A stretch of 27,647 nt of DNA. It comes from Porogramme epimiltina. Lineage: Eukaryota; Basidiomycota; Agaricomycetes; Polyporales; Polyporaceae. Positions within the stretch are counted from its first letter, which is position 1, and each line of letters starts with the position of its first letter. This document shows positions 11,034-22,068 of this stretch, piece by piece. The notes beneath the pieces were generated by a model, which made no database searches, had not been told where the DNA came from, and worked only from the letters and a program-made list of their open reading frames with translations. The position numbers and the translations under genes were made by a program. The DNA is taken from positions 1-27,647 of the forward strand of contig FTLJ01000905.1 in the NCBI GenBank assembly GCA_900155495.1, read 5' to 3'.

Positions 11034-11639
11034 TCAGAGAGCATTGTGCGCGCGTAAGTATTCGCGGGCGTGTTCCTTTGCCTCGTTGGAGACGTGAGGG
11101 TCTAGTGACAGATATTGTCAACGTCTGTATCGACCACGGAGAACGCAAACGGGAGCGCACTGTTGAGGGCCGCCTTATAGCCAGCATTCACTCTCATCTG
11201 GTGTTCGGACTCACTGGTGCCCTCTGGAGCGTCGACTGTGTACCCGTCGGCCTCGAGGATCTCCCTCGCATGGCGCTTGGCCTCATTGCTCACGCGAGGG
11301 TCTGTTGGTATAGTCAGCGAATCACAATCGCGGCAGAGCAGAGAGAGCACTCACTGTGAAGGGCGGCCTTGTATCCACCGAGGACGCGGTTCGTCTCATG
11401 CCCCTTGGTGTCGAGTGTACTGGTTGGATGGGAGTGGACTTGTGGAGTCTCGTTGGACGCCCCCATCTTGGCGAGACGCTCTTGGGCACGCTGCTTGGCA
11501 GCGTCCGATACATTATGGTTCTGGGTAGCAGCTTTGAGTCCGGCAGCAACGCGGCTCTCTAAAGGCGACGTAGAGGCGATAGTCAGCAGGGAATTGAGAT
11601 CGCCTAAGAGGACGTAGGCTCACGGTCGTGGCTGGACAT
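11034..11639 (-). CDS. con-6: Conidiation-specific protein 6 (Con-6)-like, three repeats
   Basis: Con-6 proteins are small hydrophilic fungal proteins; the Neurospora founder accumulates in conidia and is induced by development and light, and the biochemical role is unknown. Four exons join in phase to 142 residues: 11624-11639, 11355-11558, 11161-11301 and 11034-11101. The repeat core appears three times: HNVSDAAKQRAQERL, NPRVSNEAKRHAREIL and NPHVSNEAKEHAREYL. GGYKAALH and AGYKAALN form the linkers before the second and third copies. The introns before repeats 2 and 3 interrupt the same Asn codon after its first base (A|gt...ag|AC), so exon 3 is a complete 47-codon repeat unit between two phase-1 introns. 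The first exon encodes only MSSHD plus one base. A TGACGTCA palindrome lies upstream. No signal peptide or membrane segment is seen. Confidence 0.87.
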
Positions 11640-12151
11640 AATGGGTTTTCAAACTGTACAAACAAGGGGAAGGCTTTGATTGAGGGTAGTCGGAGTCGGA
11701 GGGGGGGGGAATTTGCCGTTTTGAGAACGAGATTGACGAATGAGTCGAGTGTATATGTACCGGGGAGAGGAGAGGTGACGTCAAGACGTTGAGCGGGGTG
11801 GTCGAAGTCTTCAGAATGGAACAGAATGACAGTGGGGGTTGCTTTTTGGACATGTGGGGTCGAGTAATAGGAGAGCCGCCGCGGACCCTGCAAGCTCCAC
11901 GTAGAGGAGTGTGTCGTGACGTCGGTGATCGCAACTAGGCCCAGATGGCTCCTTCTAAGCTCCAAGTGCAATTTAGATGCTTTTTGTAAACGAAAACTGT
12001 GGGGCGGCGCGTATGCCGGGAAACGACGGTGGCACACACACAAATACGCATCCGGCCCCGGTGGCTGATGGAGAGGTTAACACATGGCTCCGTCGGGATA
12101 TAGGGTCATGCGTACACACCAGCAATGTCTTCCCCACACCCACTGCGGCCT
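11640..12151. promoter_or_regulatory. Upstream region of the Con-6 gene
   Basis: The stretch of about 510 bp separates the Con-6 start from the 3' end of the next minus-strand gene. It contains the CRE-type sites and a G-run of about 10 at 11700-11710 (a C-tract on the gene's strand, in the probable 5' leader or core promoter). Minus-strand open frames here are pyrimidine-rich and show no protein family features. Confidence 0.4.
11776..11783. promoter_or_regulatory. CRE palindrome TGACGTCA upstream of the Con-6 gene
   Basis: A perfect 8-bp palindrome matches the site bound by fungal ATF/CREB-type bZIP stress regulators such as Atf1. It lies 137 bp upstream of the Con-6 start. A second, imperfect copy (TGACGTCG) is at 11917-11924. 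The motif is seen directly. Its use by this promoter is inference, although Con-6 genes are known to respond to development and stress. Confidence 0.45.
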
Positions 12152-12496
12152 TCACGAAGACACCGTGCCGTATCCATCCAAACCCTTCATGACGTCCTCC
12201 AGGCGGGCGCGGACCTCCTCCACCCTCGCACCCTGGCGATCGACCGCGTCCGTATGCACGAGCTTGAGGGCGGCGCGAGCCTCGCGTGAGAATTCCATGG
12301 AACGCTTCACGCTTTCTTCAACTTCTGGGGTGGCCACCGAGGCGTCGGAGGCGGCATTGTCGCTTGGCGAGGACGTTGAAGACAGGAGAGAGGAAAAATC
12401 GAGGTCTGAGGCACGGAGCAGGGCGAGGTCATGCAGAGTCGAGCTGAGTGGGAGGGGTCGGGGAGCCTTCGGCGGGGGGTTGGACGTAGTAGCCAT
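12152..12496 (-). CDS. Small conserved coiled-coil-type protein, 114 aa
   Basis: This is a single-exon frame. The N-terminus is Pro-rich (NPPPKAPRPLPLSSTLHDLA), followed by LLRASDLDFSSLL and a Ser-rich linker. The C-terminal half is helical, with VEESVKRSMEFSREARAALK and RVEEVRARLEDVMKGLDGYG. I recognise this layout from short uncharacterised basidiomycete proteins; no biochemical role is known to me. The start is placed at the ATG of MATTS because it fits that layout. The frame stays open to 12622, and starting there would add a hydrophobic stretch (IVLFLFLGLRAM), which I think is leader DNA. No signal peptide is predicted from the chosen start. It could be a subunit of a larger complex. Confidence 0.6.
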   Translation of the reverse strand: MATTSNPPPKAPRPLPLSSTLHDLALLRASDLDFSSLLSSTSSPSDNAASDASVATPEVEESVKRSMEFSREARAALKLVHTDAVDRQGARVEEVRARLEDVMKGLDGYGTVSS

Positions 12497-12960
12497 AGCT
12501 CGCAAACCAAGAAAGAGAAAGAGTACGATGGTCGATCCCAGGCACCTCGATGTCGCACAGGGCGTTGTCGATGGTAAGCTGATTACGTCATTGATGCGCG
12601 CCTCTGCAAACAAAACGAACACTTAGGGTTGAATAAAATCTTCGTTGACTTCGTTGATTCTCCCTCTCTTCGGGCTCTGGCAATGCCCACTGAAATTCTC
12701 ATTTGTTCGTACCACGTCTTGCGTATGCCCCAAATGCTGTGGAACTGGAACCATATTTAGCGAAACTTGAAATACCCACGTCCACCCGCAGTCTGACGTT
12801 GACAATGGGTCCGATAGGCACGCGGGAGACTGCCGCTAAAGTTAAGTAATGCTGTATCCTCAAGGTTTCGGCTTCACCTACCGCTTCGTGCCCTCGCCGA
12901 CACCCCTCAGAAGCTCGTCTCTCACCTGTAGCAGACAAAACCTACGCTAAATTCTTGGCC
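12497..12960. other. Divergent upstream region with the unresolved first exon of the 12961 gene
   Basis: The interval lies between the start of the small minus-strand gene and the first certain exon of the large plus-strand gene. An ATG at about 12794 (MGPIGTRETAAK) followed by gttaagt is a plausible first exon. No acceptor I tried joins it in phase to the open segment 12847-13072 with an intron of normal length. It probably also serves as a bidirectional promoter. Confidence 0.35.
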
Positions 12961-15900
12961 ATGCGTGATTCCAATGCTCCGTATGACAACGTGAATGCCG
13001 CCATAAATCGGGCAGATAGTAGCTTCCATGATTACTCGAAATCCCGAGGAGCAAAAACCTCCAACAGAGCAGGTGAGTCTTATACTATGGAGCTTCGCGA
13101 TTTGGAGTATTTAGTCGGATGATGCAATACTTATATGATCTTTAGATGATGCCGCCTCTAATATAGCCTCACTCCAGCTTCCCGGACTAACTGGAGCACT
13201 CTCGAACGACATAGCCCCATTTATCGATACCCTACGCATTGTAGCAAAGTTACATCCCTGGTGCGGAGGTGTGTCAGATTCGCTGTTTCGCTGTCGTTGC
13301 CTACGGGTTGACCTCGTTATATTAGTGGCCGTGGGTGCATTTACCGTCGCATTCGATATGAACATGAAGCGTCATGAGAACGACCTCAAGATTAGAATGC
13401 TATTATTGAGCATGCGTAACACAATGGAGACCTTCTGCGAGTAAGTTCTAGTCTTGACGGTAACGTCTAACCTTTCTCACTTTCTACGACAGCCTGAAGA
13501 AAATTGACCCCGCAGACCCTGCATACTCGACTCAGGCGTCAACTCTGCGCACCGCCCTTGAGCGTCACGTCCGCGCTACTGCGGGTGAGATCGAAGCCGC
13601 CGCAGAAGCCTGCGACACCTACTCCAAAAAGCGCCTCATCACTAAGCTTCTTCGTGCGCGCGCCTGGGGGGACACCTTCGCCACGCATGCCACGCGCCTC
13701 GCCGAGCGCCGCATGGATCTTCTCCTCGCGCTCGCGACACACACCGGCGAAGCCACAGACAAGACCCACGCTGCTGTGACGCGCGTTGAAGAGGATATCG
13801 CTAAAATCCGCTCCACATTCGAAGTTCTCGCTCACCAGGCTCAAGGGGGACCGGAAGAGGCCTCCCTTCGTGAGGTCGTCGAGCGACACGGAGGTGTCGA
13901 CGAGTTACTCGCAGACGATCAAGTCTTAGGGGACGTGCTCAAAGAGATAGCAGATGCGGAAGCGGTGCCCGATGAGGAGGTGCAACTACCGTTGTACTCG
14001 GCAGGCGTTAAGAAGAGCGACGAAGAGCTCGCACTGGTGAAGCAGGAGTTGGTTGAGTCGACACGGGAGGCGCTTGAGAGGAACCGGGAGCTATTCACAC
14101 GCAAGTTCAAGTTGCTCGAAGAGAGGGTCATTCAGGGGCTGCATGATGTTACACGCCGCGAAAGCGACCGCGTTATCAAGGAGCTTACTGCTGGGCCCCA
14201 TGAGGAGATTCTCGATAACGTACGTATCCTCTCGCATATTCTTCAAATGATCCCTCTGATTCGTGTGTCGATCTGGTAGGATATATATCGCCTCTGGGTC
14301 GACGCGGTGAGCTTTCCCTTGGCTGAGCAACTCTGGGCATACTGATGGGTAGCCAACAGGGCTGGCGCAGACGCGTTGATTCAGCACAGTTCGGCATTGC
14401 GCTGTATGAGTACCTCGAGGAGCGATCAATAGCCGGACGTATGGGAAACCTGGTCAGATTGAAGGGTCTCGAGGGACATCTCGACGCGAATGATCAGCTG
14501 GCGTTCGGGGCGCTCACTGTACCGCGAATGCAGCGTGTCGTCGAAGCCATTGACGTAGACTGCACGGGATTCGTGACAGTCGCTCTGATAAACAAGTTCA
14601 CATCTACTCGCCCCAAATCTTGGAGGTTTGTAGTAGTCGGCGCTTCGACTACCAGGCTCTATCATTGACGACGACGCCTCCCAGCTTACTGCAATGGATA
14701 GCCTACTGGGCCGCTGGTAAGTCGTTTGAAAGTCAATCGGTGTCGTCCAAGCGTTCAAAGGATCCCTATAGGCTGGGAAGAATCCATGGCGGACTATTCC
14801 AACCGCATCCGACTTCTCGTTTCCAAAATGTTCGCCCTTCGGCCAATGATACATACTGTCGACCAGGAACTGCTCGATAGATGTCTCACGTGGACTTATA
14901 GGCGATGTGAAGATATAGTACCTCGTGTGTTCAGACGGTCTCATGTGGTTGTCAACATCCCCTCTTCACTGGCAGTGTTGTTCGACACTCATAACAGAGA
15001 AGTGGAAAAAGACCTGCGGGACTCCCTAAACTCACTGCGGTATAATATTGATACAATGGACACATTGAGGCTCATCATCGGCTCAAACAAGATCGAGACT
15101 GTGAGTTACCCTTCTAGTGGGCGTGATGATGATGAATGCTGACGCGTAGGGCTTTCCTATAGGTCCTCTTTCCTTTAATGTACCTCGTGGTAGCCCATGA
15201 TTTCCAAGTTATGCGGATTTGCCGAACGAAATACGTCAACCCTGAGGACCTCCTTAGGGCCCACTACCGCATGGGATTTGTCTATAGTACTGTCTGGGAG
15301 CGATACAAGTACTTGAATGGTGAGCTGCTTACTATTGTGTCTACATCCGTTAGTAGTGATCTGAAATCCTCACAGAAATCCACAACCATGTCCGGAACGG
15401 CTCGTCTGCTGGATTGCGACTCAAGTACTACGCTTGCGGCATAGTAGGGCTCCTATTACCATCGGTATCTCTACGGCATCCCGCTAATATTGATGTTTTG
15501 TCGCAGTTCGACAGTTTTGGCGAGTCCCCCAAGTCGTGGTCGCTCAAGGCGCTCGAGGAGTCTATCAACCTTTTTCCCGAACTGGAATACAAGGACGAGG
15601 ACGAAGGTCCTCTGGACATGGAAGTTCTCAACTACCCACTGGCGACGGATTATCTCTACGAACCAGAAGACCCGTGCCCTGCGTATGATGCTCAGGCAGA
15701 AGTGTCCCCTGACGTTCAGGACATGTGAAGTGCTTTCCCTAACGTACTGCTCCTGCTTCTAACGGTATTTTCTGCAGACTTGGTGTATGGAACGGTTTCT
15801 TCTTCCGCGACCCTGGAGAACCTTGCGTTCCCATGTACAGTTTCAACTTCCAACCAGGCGAAACGGCCGCTACCTTTGTCTCCCGCGGCCGCGTCGCCTT

Positions 15901-17286
15901 ACACCTGTCCGAATTCATTGTGTCAGGTCATGTAGAAGCTTCTTCAACTGGCGCACCGACATACGTCCTCTCGCTTCGCTTCGTCCCATCGTATTACAAA
16001 CAGTACAACGGACATCTTCGTGGGACACTCTCCTCATCAAAGGATATCTTCACCGGTGTCTGGGGCATATCGAAGCAAGACCTTCCATTCACTTTTGAGT
16101 ACAGACGCCTCTCACCTCGTCTCCTGGCGTTGCGTCCCTCTCTGGAGAAATTTCGCACGAACCGCCCCCGGGCCCTCTGGGACTTTGCGCTTGCTGTCGT
16201 GCGTGCGGATGTTCGTCGTGTTGCTTTCTCGAAGAGCCACTTCGAGGAGCGCCGAAGGCTACGACACGCGTGGGTGGACTTTCGTTCCGGCCACCTCGAC
16301 GATTCCGTACAGGACCCCGCGGGCTATAGGAATGCAGGAGAGCTTCTCCGGAGGACCTCGTACGAAGACGCATTCTACTATTACACAACGCTTCGCTCTC
16401 GCATCGTGACGCATCAGTACGCCTATCTCCGTGAACTCAAGCAGTCACACTAATGCCAATCGATTCGGATTCTTCTAGACATGATTGCGACAACTGCAAC
16501 GAGACAATCAAGGGGGTGCGCGCGGTCTGCCTCGAATGTGGCACGATCGACACGGTCGACCTCTGCGACCGCGCCGAGTGCATGCGTGCGACCGTCCGCG
16601 ACCGATCCGCGCCCGACGCTCCGCCCCACCGTCCCACGCACGACATCGCGCTTCTGCGCAAGGTCGTATCGGGCTATCATATAGGTCGCACTCTGCGACG
16701 GAGCAAAAATGCACTCGTACGGGCGCGGATGGTGCTTGACGAGGTGGATGCGGCCGCCAAAGCCGCTGCTGCAACTGCGGCGCCCGGTGCCTGGGCTGCT
16801 AGTGCGCTGGGTCTCAGGATTCAGCGTGCGCCGCGTCACCCTGAAGCATCCATGAGTACCCAGCCTAAGGAAGGCGGTGGTGGACCGACTTGTGTTGGGT
16901 GCAAGCGGGGAGTAGGCTACCCCTGCTATGCATGTTTCGAGTGTGAAGGTCAGACATTTCTCAACGTGTGCACATAGTGCACTCGGATCACGAAGCTCAT
17001 AGCTATAACAGACCTAATTTTCGTATGTGGAGACTGTGACGGGAAACCCATTGTCGAAAACAAGTCACACAAGATCAATCACGGCCTGGTACGGTGTTTA
17101 CCCAAGATGCCCCAGGTAGATGACACAGCAGACGTCAAGACGAGAATTGCGTCGCTCGAGATGGGACTTCATACGCTTGAAAACAGGTTCCGCATCCTAG
17201 AAAGCAAGCTAGACGAACGGATGGGAAGGATGGAGACGCTCCTGCTTCATATGGTGGCGAATAACCAAGCTCATCACGGCACATAG
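12961..17286 (+). CDS. Large Agaricomycete multidomain protein: degenerate EF-hand, two ZZ-like zinc fingers, coiled coil
   Basis: Fourteen exons join in phase to about 1185 residues: 12961-13072, 13146-13268, 13326-13440, 13493-14219, 14280-14306, 14360-14625, 14685-14716, 14772-15100, 15163-15319, 15376-15443, 15507-15724, 15778-16416, 16479-16948 and 17012-17286. The true start is unresolved: the frame stays open upstream to 12847 (KTYAKFLAMRDSN), so at least one 5' exon is probably missing. The N-terminal ~120 residues look like a helical bundle, with KLHPWCGVAVGAFTVAFDM resembling fungal STAND-type N-terminal domains. A Glu/Lys-rich helical region follows. An EF-hand-like loop DVDCTGFVTVAL is near residue 432, with Leu at position 12 instead of Glu. 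Zinc-finger Cys clusters start near residues 941 (CDNC...CLEC) and 1076 (CVGC...CYAC...CGDC). The end is a coiled coil. This is a known lineage family of unknown function, probably a scaffold or sensor. Confidence 0.8.
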
Positions 17287-17452
17287 AAGCCACTCTATCG
17301 GGGAGGCAAGAACATATTTTTTCCCTACGATACAGTGTAAGGTCGGGGTCGAACTTGGAACTCACAACTGCACTCCAGCAGAAGGGAAGTTCATCTGTCC
17401 CTAATATTCCATGTGCTTCAAGTTCTACCTCGACGTCGTGTGCGCTGGCCTA

Positions 17453-18679
17453 TCACTGACTGCTTGTGAAGTCCATTCCCATATTCTTTTGTGTTTCCTC
17501 GTCCCGCGATGAAACACTACTATTGGAAGCCAGTGCAAACACAGGGCCCTGAAGAATGATGGTCGGTTCTCCCTGAGGGTTGTGGACATCGTGTTCCGCG
17601 GAAGCCCAGCGGGTACTGGAGCACCAGAGGGTTGCAAGTAAAGCAGAGACGATGGATATGTAGACGTTGGATAGGCAGAAATATTCCATGATGGACCCGT
17701 TGGGTTTAATGAAGGAAATGATGATTTGAACGAGGTTAAGGAAGACCGGAAAAATGAAGTTTGAGATGGCGATCCAGAATAGGGTGCGCAGCCGCAAAAG
17801 ATATGAATCTAATAGAATCCTTTGAATATTCTTGATACAATGTCAGTAGAAATGACCTACTCACTAGAGCTAGTCGTGTGTGAGGATCGTGAACATACAA
17901 TAAGGTCTTCCCTAGTTCTTCGGCTTGGGTGGAGACGAATTAGGAACAATACGGAGCTAAACCTTAGGTGGGTGATGTATCAATTCCGGTTAATCCCTAA
18001 AGAGTGTTCACTGTGTCTACGCACGTTGTGTCAACTGCAGCTAGGAACCATTCTATTTTCGGGGCCGGGCTCATCCAGGTAACGGCTCTCGTAGAAAGTG
18101 CACTTTGGGTGGTTCGGATGCTCTGGCTTATCGAAGCCATATACAGAATGATGTTTACCAGCCGCGCTATCTTCAAGAGTGTGATTGGGGTGTAGACGAC
18201 GAATGATTGAAGGCGCGTGAGTCGAGCTGGTGGATATACAGCATAGACGCGAATAAGAAGGACGGCATCTGCTATGTATAGGGAAAAGAACCCTAGGCAA
18301 ACGGAAGTGACGCCAACGGCCTCGATGTCCACTTGCTTGCCGAACAAGGCGCGGACCTTTCACATTCAACATAAATTTTTGTGAAACATTCAAGAAATAT
18401 TGTCTAACTTACGGCAATGTATATGTTTGCAACTCCCATCCCTATGCCGGATAAGATGGACAGAACATTTATGATGAAGATAGGCTTGCGTCTAAGGTCA
18501 GAAGTGGAGAAAAAGAATAGAGACACGAGAATAGGGACAAGAATAGAAGAGCCTATCGTCACAATGAGAAGGGGGACAAGTAGAACGTATCGGACGATGG
18601 TCTGAGGATCTATGTCCTGTGCGGTATCCTCGAAGAGCAAAGTGCTTTGTGGGAGCGACGTTGAAGACATGGCAAGCAC
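17453..18679 (-). CDS. Seven-transmembrane protein of an Agaricomycete-specific family
   Basis: Four exons (18413-18679, 18025-18356, 17899-17962, 17453-17830) join in phase to 346 residues. Seven hydrophobic segments are visible. They begin with YVLLVPLLIVTIGSSILVP, KPIFIINVLSILSGIGMGVA, VCLGFFSLYIADAVLLIRV, VVYTPITLLKIARLVNIIL, WFLAAVDTTFSSVLFLIRL, LFWIAISNFIFPVFLNLVQI and NVYISIVSALLATLW. The motifs DLRRKPIFI, LLIRVYAVYPP and RTLFWIAISNFIFP recur in a large set of uncharacterised Agaricomycete membrane proteins that I recognise. Ligand and signalling partner are unknown. A receptor role is only suggested by topology. A second ATG at 18670 could be the start. The C-terminal tail is polar (EETQKNMGMDFTSSQ). 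The gene converges on the EF-hand/ZZ gene with only 166 bp between stop codons. Exon 3's boundaries were chosen to restore frame and are slightly less certain. Confidence 0.78.
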
Positions 18680-20295
18680 CGTTGAGTCAGGGGAATAAAG
18701 AAAACTGCTTCAACAGCCTTCACTAGATACTTATACTACTCGCCCTGGCAATATTATTTCAGGTGACCCTTCCGTGATTGAAACGTAGAGATGAGCTGTC
18801 ATGAAAAGAAGATAGCCTAGTCAGAACTCACTTACGGGCTAACCGCCTCGTCCCTGCGTTTCCAGACTTCTGTGACAATGTCACCCGTCTTCATTTTTAG
18901 CCTCCGATCACTTCCGGAGAACTGTTGTAATAGAACATTCCGCCTCTATCGACTTAAACACTAGGGTGAACGACGACATCAAACGGACTCGTGTCGCGAA
19001 CTGAGGCATGGGTACTCACCATATGTCCTAGCACACCGATGGCACAGGAAAGGAAACCGAAAAATCAATGGACGTGCCCTCTCGTCTGTGCGTTTTCCTC
19101 ATTCAGGGCATTATCATAGCGCATGTGACTCAATTGGAAATGAGTTGTAGCATGTTGTGGCTCGCCGAAAACTTGGAGAGGACTTCTATGTTGCTTGTGG
19201 ATACGCGCGTTGCGGTTTCTCCTAATCCTGGGTTTATGGTTGGCGCCTTCAAACGTCCGCGTTTTCCCTAAATCCAATTCCTATTTCTGACGTGCAGAGA
19301 AGCATCTCGAGAGACACCGCAATACGTCTGCGTGTTAGATATGTGAAGGGAGCGCCTTCTCGCAAGATACTACTACACCCATGTCAAGCTCAAAAGTGTT
19401 GCTAACCTGAATGACCATCTGCTTCTTGATACTTCTTGAAAAATGCGATCATTGGAAAATGAGTCCGAAGGTTTGATCATTCAATACGACCTACGAATAT
19501 GCGGTGGGGGTCGCGAACCCACCGCCGATGACACTGGGCCGACTCGTACGGATTGTCAGTGCAACACTTCGGCCACTCCCGGCCACTAACACAGAGGTTA
19601 TTTGCGTGAGTGTCATACCCCTGGCAGACTAGAACACTGTACGCACGGCAAGATACAATATATCTGTGTATGCATACGAGACGGACTAACGGGGGGCTCA
19701 CCGTTCAACGTGGGAATCGAGAGTACACTGTGGATCTGTGTTTCAAGACGAACTTGATCTACAATGATGCACCGACACCCCTTATAATTAGTTTCCCTGG
19801 GTGGTGGAAAGCCTGAAAAAGGTGTAAGTCACTTCATGGTCCACATTCATGCAATGAGCAACGTATCCGGAGGTCCTCACAGTCCTCGTTTGTCTTTTCT
19901 CAGTTTCATTCAGGTCTACCACCTGTTCATGCATCTGATTGGCGCGGAAAGGTATACTGTGATCAGTACGAAAAAAGACACTAACACTGTTAAGACCCTT
20001 GAGAAAACTTACCTGGATCATGACCGTGTCCACCAACTACGGAGAAGGTTTCCGAGCGTGCGAGGGGAAGGCGGGCTGACGAAGCTTTGGGTCTAAGGCC
20101 GGAGTTTGCGAAGTTCCAGCTCTACCTTCGGAGGGCTACTTAGAGTGAACGCACGCTGTGTACCAACGCGCGTCTATGATTAACACGTCTCACCGACCAC
20201 ACCCTTTCCACGTAGCATTCGTACGCGCACAGGATCAGGAGCAAGAAACAATGACATTACAACATAAATCTCGTCACATCACAGACCGCGCACCA
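18680..20295. other. 1.6-kb gap without supported genes
   Basis: Short open frames on both strands show no family motif and no splice partners. The left edge holds the promoter of the 7-TM gene. A hairpin is present at 19501-19525 (GCGGTGGG pairing with CCCACCGC, 9-nt loop), but it does not form a tRNA. The composition is lower in GC than the flanking genes, which fits non-coding DNA. Confidence 0.45.
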
Positions 20296-22068
20296 CTACG
20301 CATGCCCCGTCGCGCCCTTGACGGCAGCCTTCAATCTCTGCGTCAGCCGCGATCCCTCCGACTCCACCGTCTGCGCGGGCGTCGCCGTCTGCGCATGTGG
20401 AATCGTCTCCGAAGTTGGAGACTGTACTTCTGGCGCGGCAGTGATAGACAGCTTCGACACGACGGGAGATGCCGGCGCAGACCCCGGGATGGGGACGGTA
20501 GATGCGGTTGTAGGCGTGGGGGGAGGGAAGGGTTCGCCGTCGCGCTGGATGCCGAGGGGGCCGGGTTCGACGATCTCGACGGTCTCCGTGAGCACCGCGA
20601 TGCGCGTCCATCTTCTGTATCGCGTGTACTGGAAACCGAGTTCGAAGCGTCGGTGAGCAGAGCACATGCGAAGGGGCTACGCGAGCAGACGCACCTTGCC
20701 CATCCCGCCCTTGTTGCTCCCGCCCTCCCACTTGTTATCCGCATACACCCACCCGTCCGCGTCCGTACACGGCTCCTCCACCGCCACCTCGTCCGGATGT
20801 TCCTCCACCACACCATCCGCGCTCTCCGACTCCGCCTTCCCAACATCCTCCTTCGCTGCAGACTCCTTCTCGCTCTTCGGCGGCGCCCCGCCGAAATCCA
20901 CGCTCCCCGCCCGCATCTTCCCCGCCGCCTTCAGGAGCCGACTCGCGCTCACCGCAGCAGCGCTCTCCTCCTTCGCGATCGGCAGCGGGCGCTCGACGCG
21001 GCTCGCCACCGCGCCCTCCTTCCTCACGACGACCCGCCACTCGTGCTCCTCCCACCGCCAGCGCGCCGTCCGCTTCACCCGGCGCGCGCTCCCATCCGGC
21101 GCGGGAGTATACGCAGTGGTAGACGCGGGGAGCGCGAACGCGGAGGGTGGCGCAGCGGGCTGTTGCGCGGCGGAGCACCACGATGGACGCTCGTTCGGAA
21201 GGAGCGCCGCGGTCCAGTCAAGGCCCATCCACCATCGTTGGTTTTCGTAGATCGTAAAGAGAAAGCGGAGGGTCGTCGGCGGGAGCGCCAGCTCTGCTGA
21301 AGTCGTCTTCGTGGCGGCAGAGGCGGGGGCGGAGAGGGAGGCGAGCGTCGCGTCGGATTGGGCTTGAGGCGAGGGCGCGACAAGGTGAAGGGGAGCGCCG
21401 GAGAGGCGGGACCAGGCGCGGTAGAGGGCCCAGCGGAGGTGCGCGCTGCGCCAGAGGGCGCTGCGGAGGACGAGAGCCCAGCGCGAGCGCCATGTGAGAA
21501 TGACGGTGCCTGTGAGGGCGAGGAGGATGCGGAGGCGGACGAGGTGGGTAAGGGCAAGGTACGGGATATATAGTGTGGCTATCGCGCGGAGGAGAATGAG
21601 AGGCGGGGGAATGGTTGCTGTTCTTGGGCGGAGGGATGGGAGAGAGGGAAGGATGGCGTGGATGGTGGTGAGGTCCGCGATGGCCCGCTGGATGTTGTCT
21701 TCCGTTACAGGCGGGGGGGACTGTGGTGTTGCGGGATTGGAGCGTAGGCGGAAAAAGGCTAGAAATACAGCAAGAGGCAGTACATATCTGCATGTCGTGT
21801 GAGGATGGTGTTCGTGTAAGTCACCCGAGCATAATACGCACCTCAATCCAAGCTCAGGAACAAGGCAGACGGCCCACCAGGTGGCAAGAGCAAGCCAACA
21901 CTCCTCCCGCGGCGCCCTCCACGTCAGGATCTGCAGGACATGGCGGCTCCTTGAGATTGCGGGCGCGAGACCGACGAGGGTGGTGGTAAGCGGAGACGGG
22001 AGGGTGTTGAGGAACTCGACGAGCGGCGCCGAATGCAGCACGGGGTCGTCCTGGGAGGCCTTGGACAT
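20296..22068 (-). CDS. Pex24/Pex30-type peroxin-dysferlin domain membrane protein
   Basis: This family of integral ER/peroxisome membrane proteins includes yeast Pex28-Pex32 and Yarrowia Pex23/Pex24. They shape ER-peroxisome contact regions and control peroxisome number and size. Three exons (21842-22068, 20695-21787, 20296-20628) join in phase to 550 residues. The first intron is 54 nt, divisible by three and free of in-frame stops, so retaining it would still give an open frame. The N-terminal half has hydrophobic segments around ECWLALATWWAVCLVPEL, YVLPLAVFLAFFRL, AIATLYIPYLALTHLV and LLALTGTVILTW. The C-terminal half carries the dysferlin-type pairs: ENQRWWMGLDWTAALLPNERPSW, WRWEEHEWRVVV, DGWVYADNKWEGG and YTRYRRWTRIAVL. 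The tail is Pro/Thr-rich and disordered. The start is placed at MSKASQDD; the frame continues upstream but into the shared promoter. Confidence 0.85.

Noticed and set aside
12961..17286. A STAND/NLR immune receptor
   Set aside because: No P-loop NTPase (NACHT/NB-ARC) motif and no repeat sensor domain is present; only the N-terminal bundle is suggestive.
19501..19525. Hairpin with a TTCGCGA loop on the minus strand, like a tRNA T-arm
   Set aside because: The 5-bp T-stem has a mismatch, loop position 58 is C instead of A, and no acceptor, D or anticodon stems could be fitted.
20158..21300. 380-codon Arg/Leu-rich open frame on the plus strand
   Set aside because: It lies antisense to the peroxin exons and has no domain; its composition reflects the GC-rich coding strand opposite.
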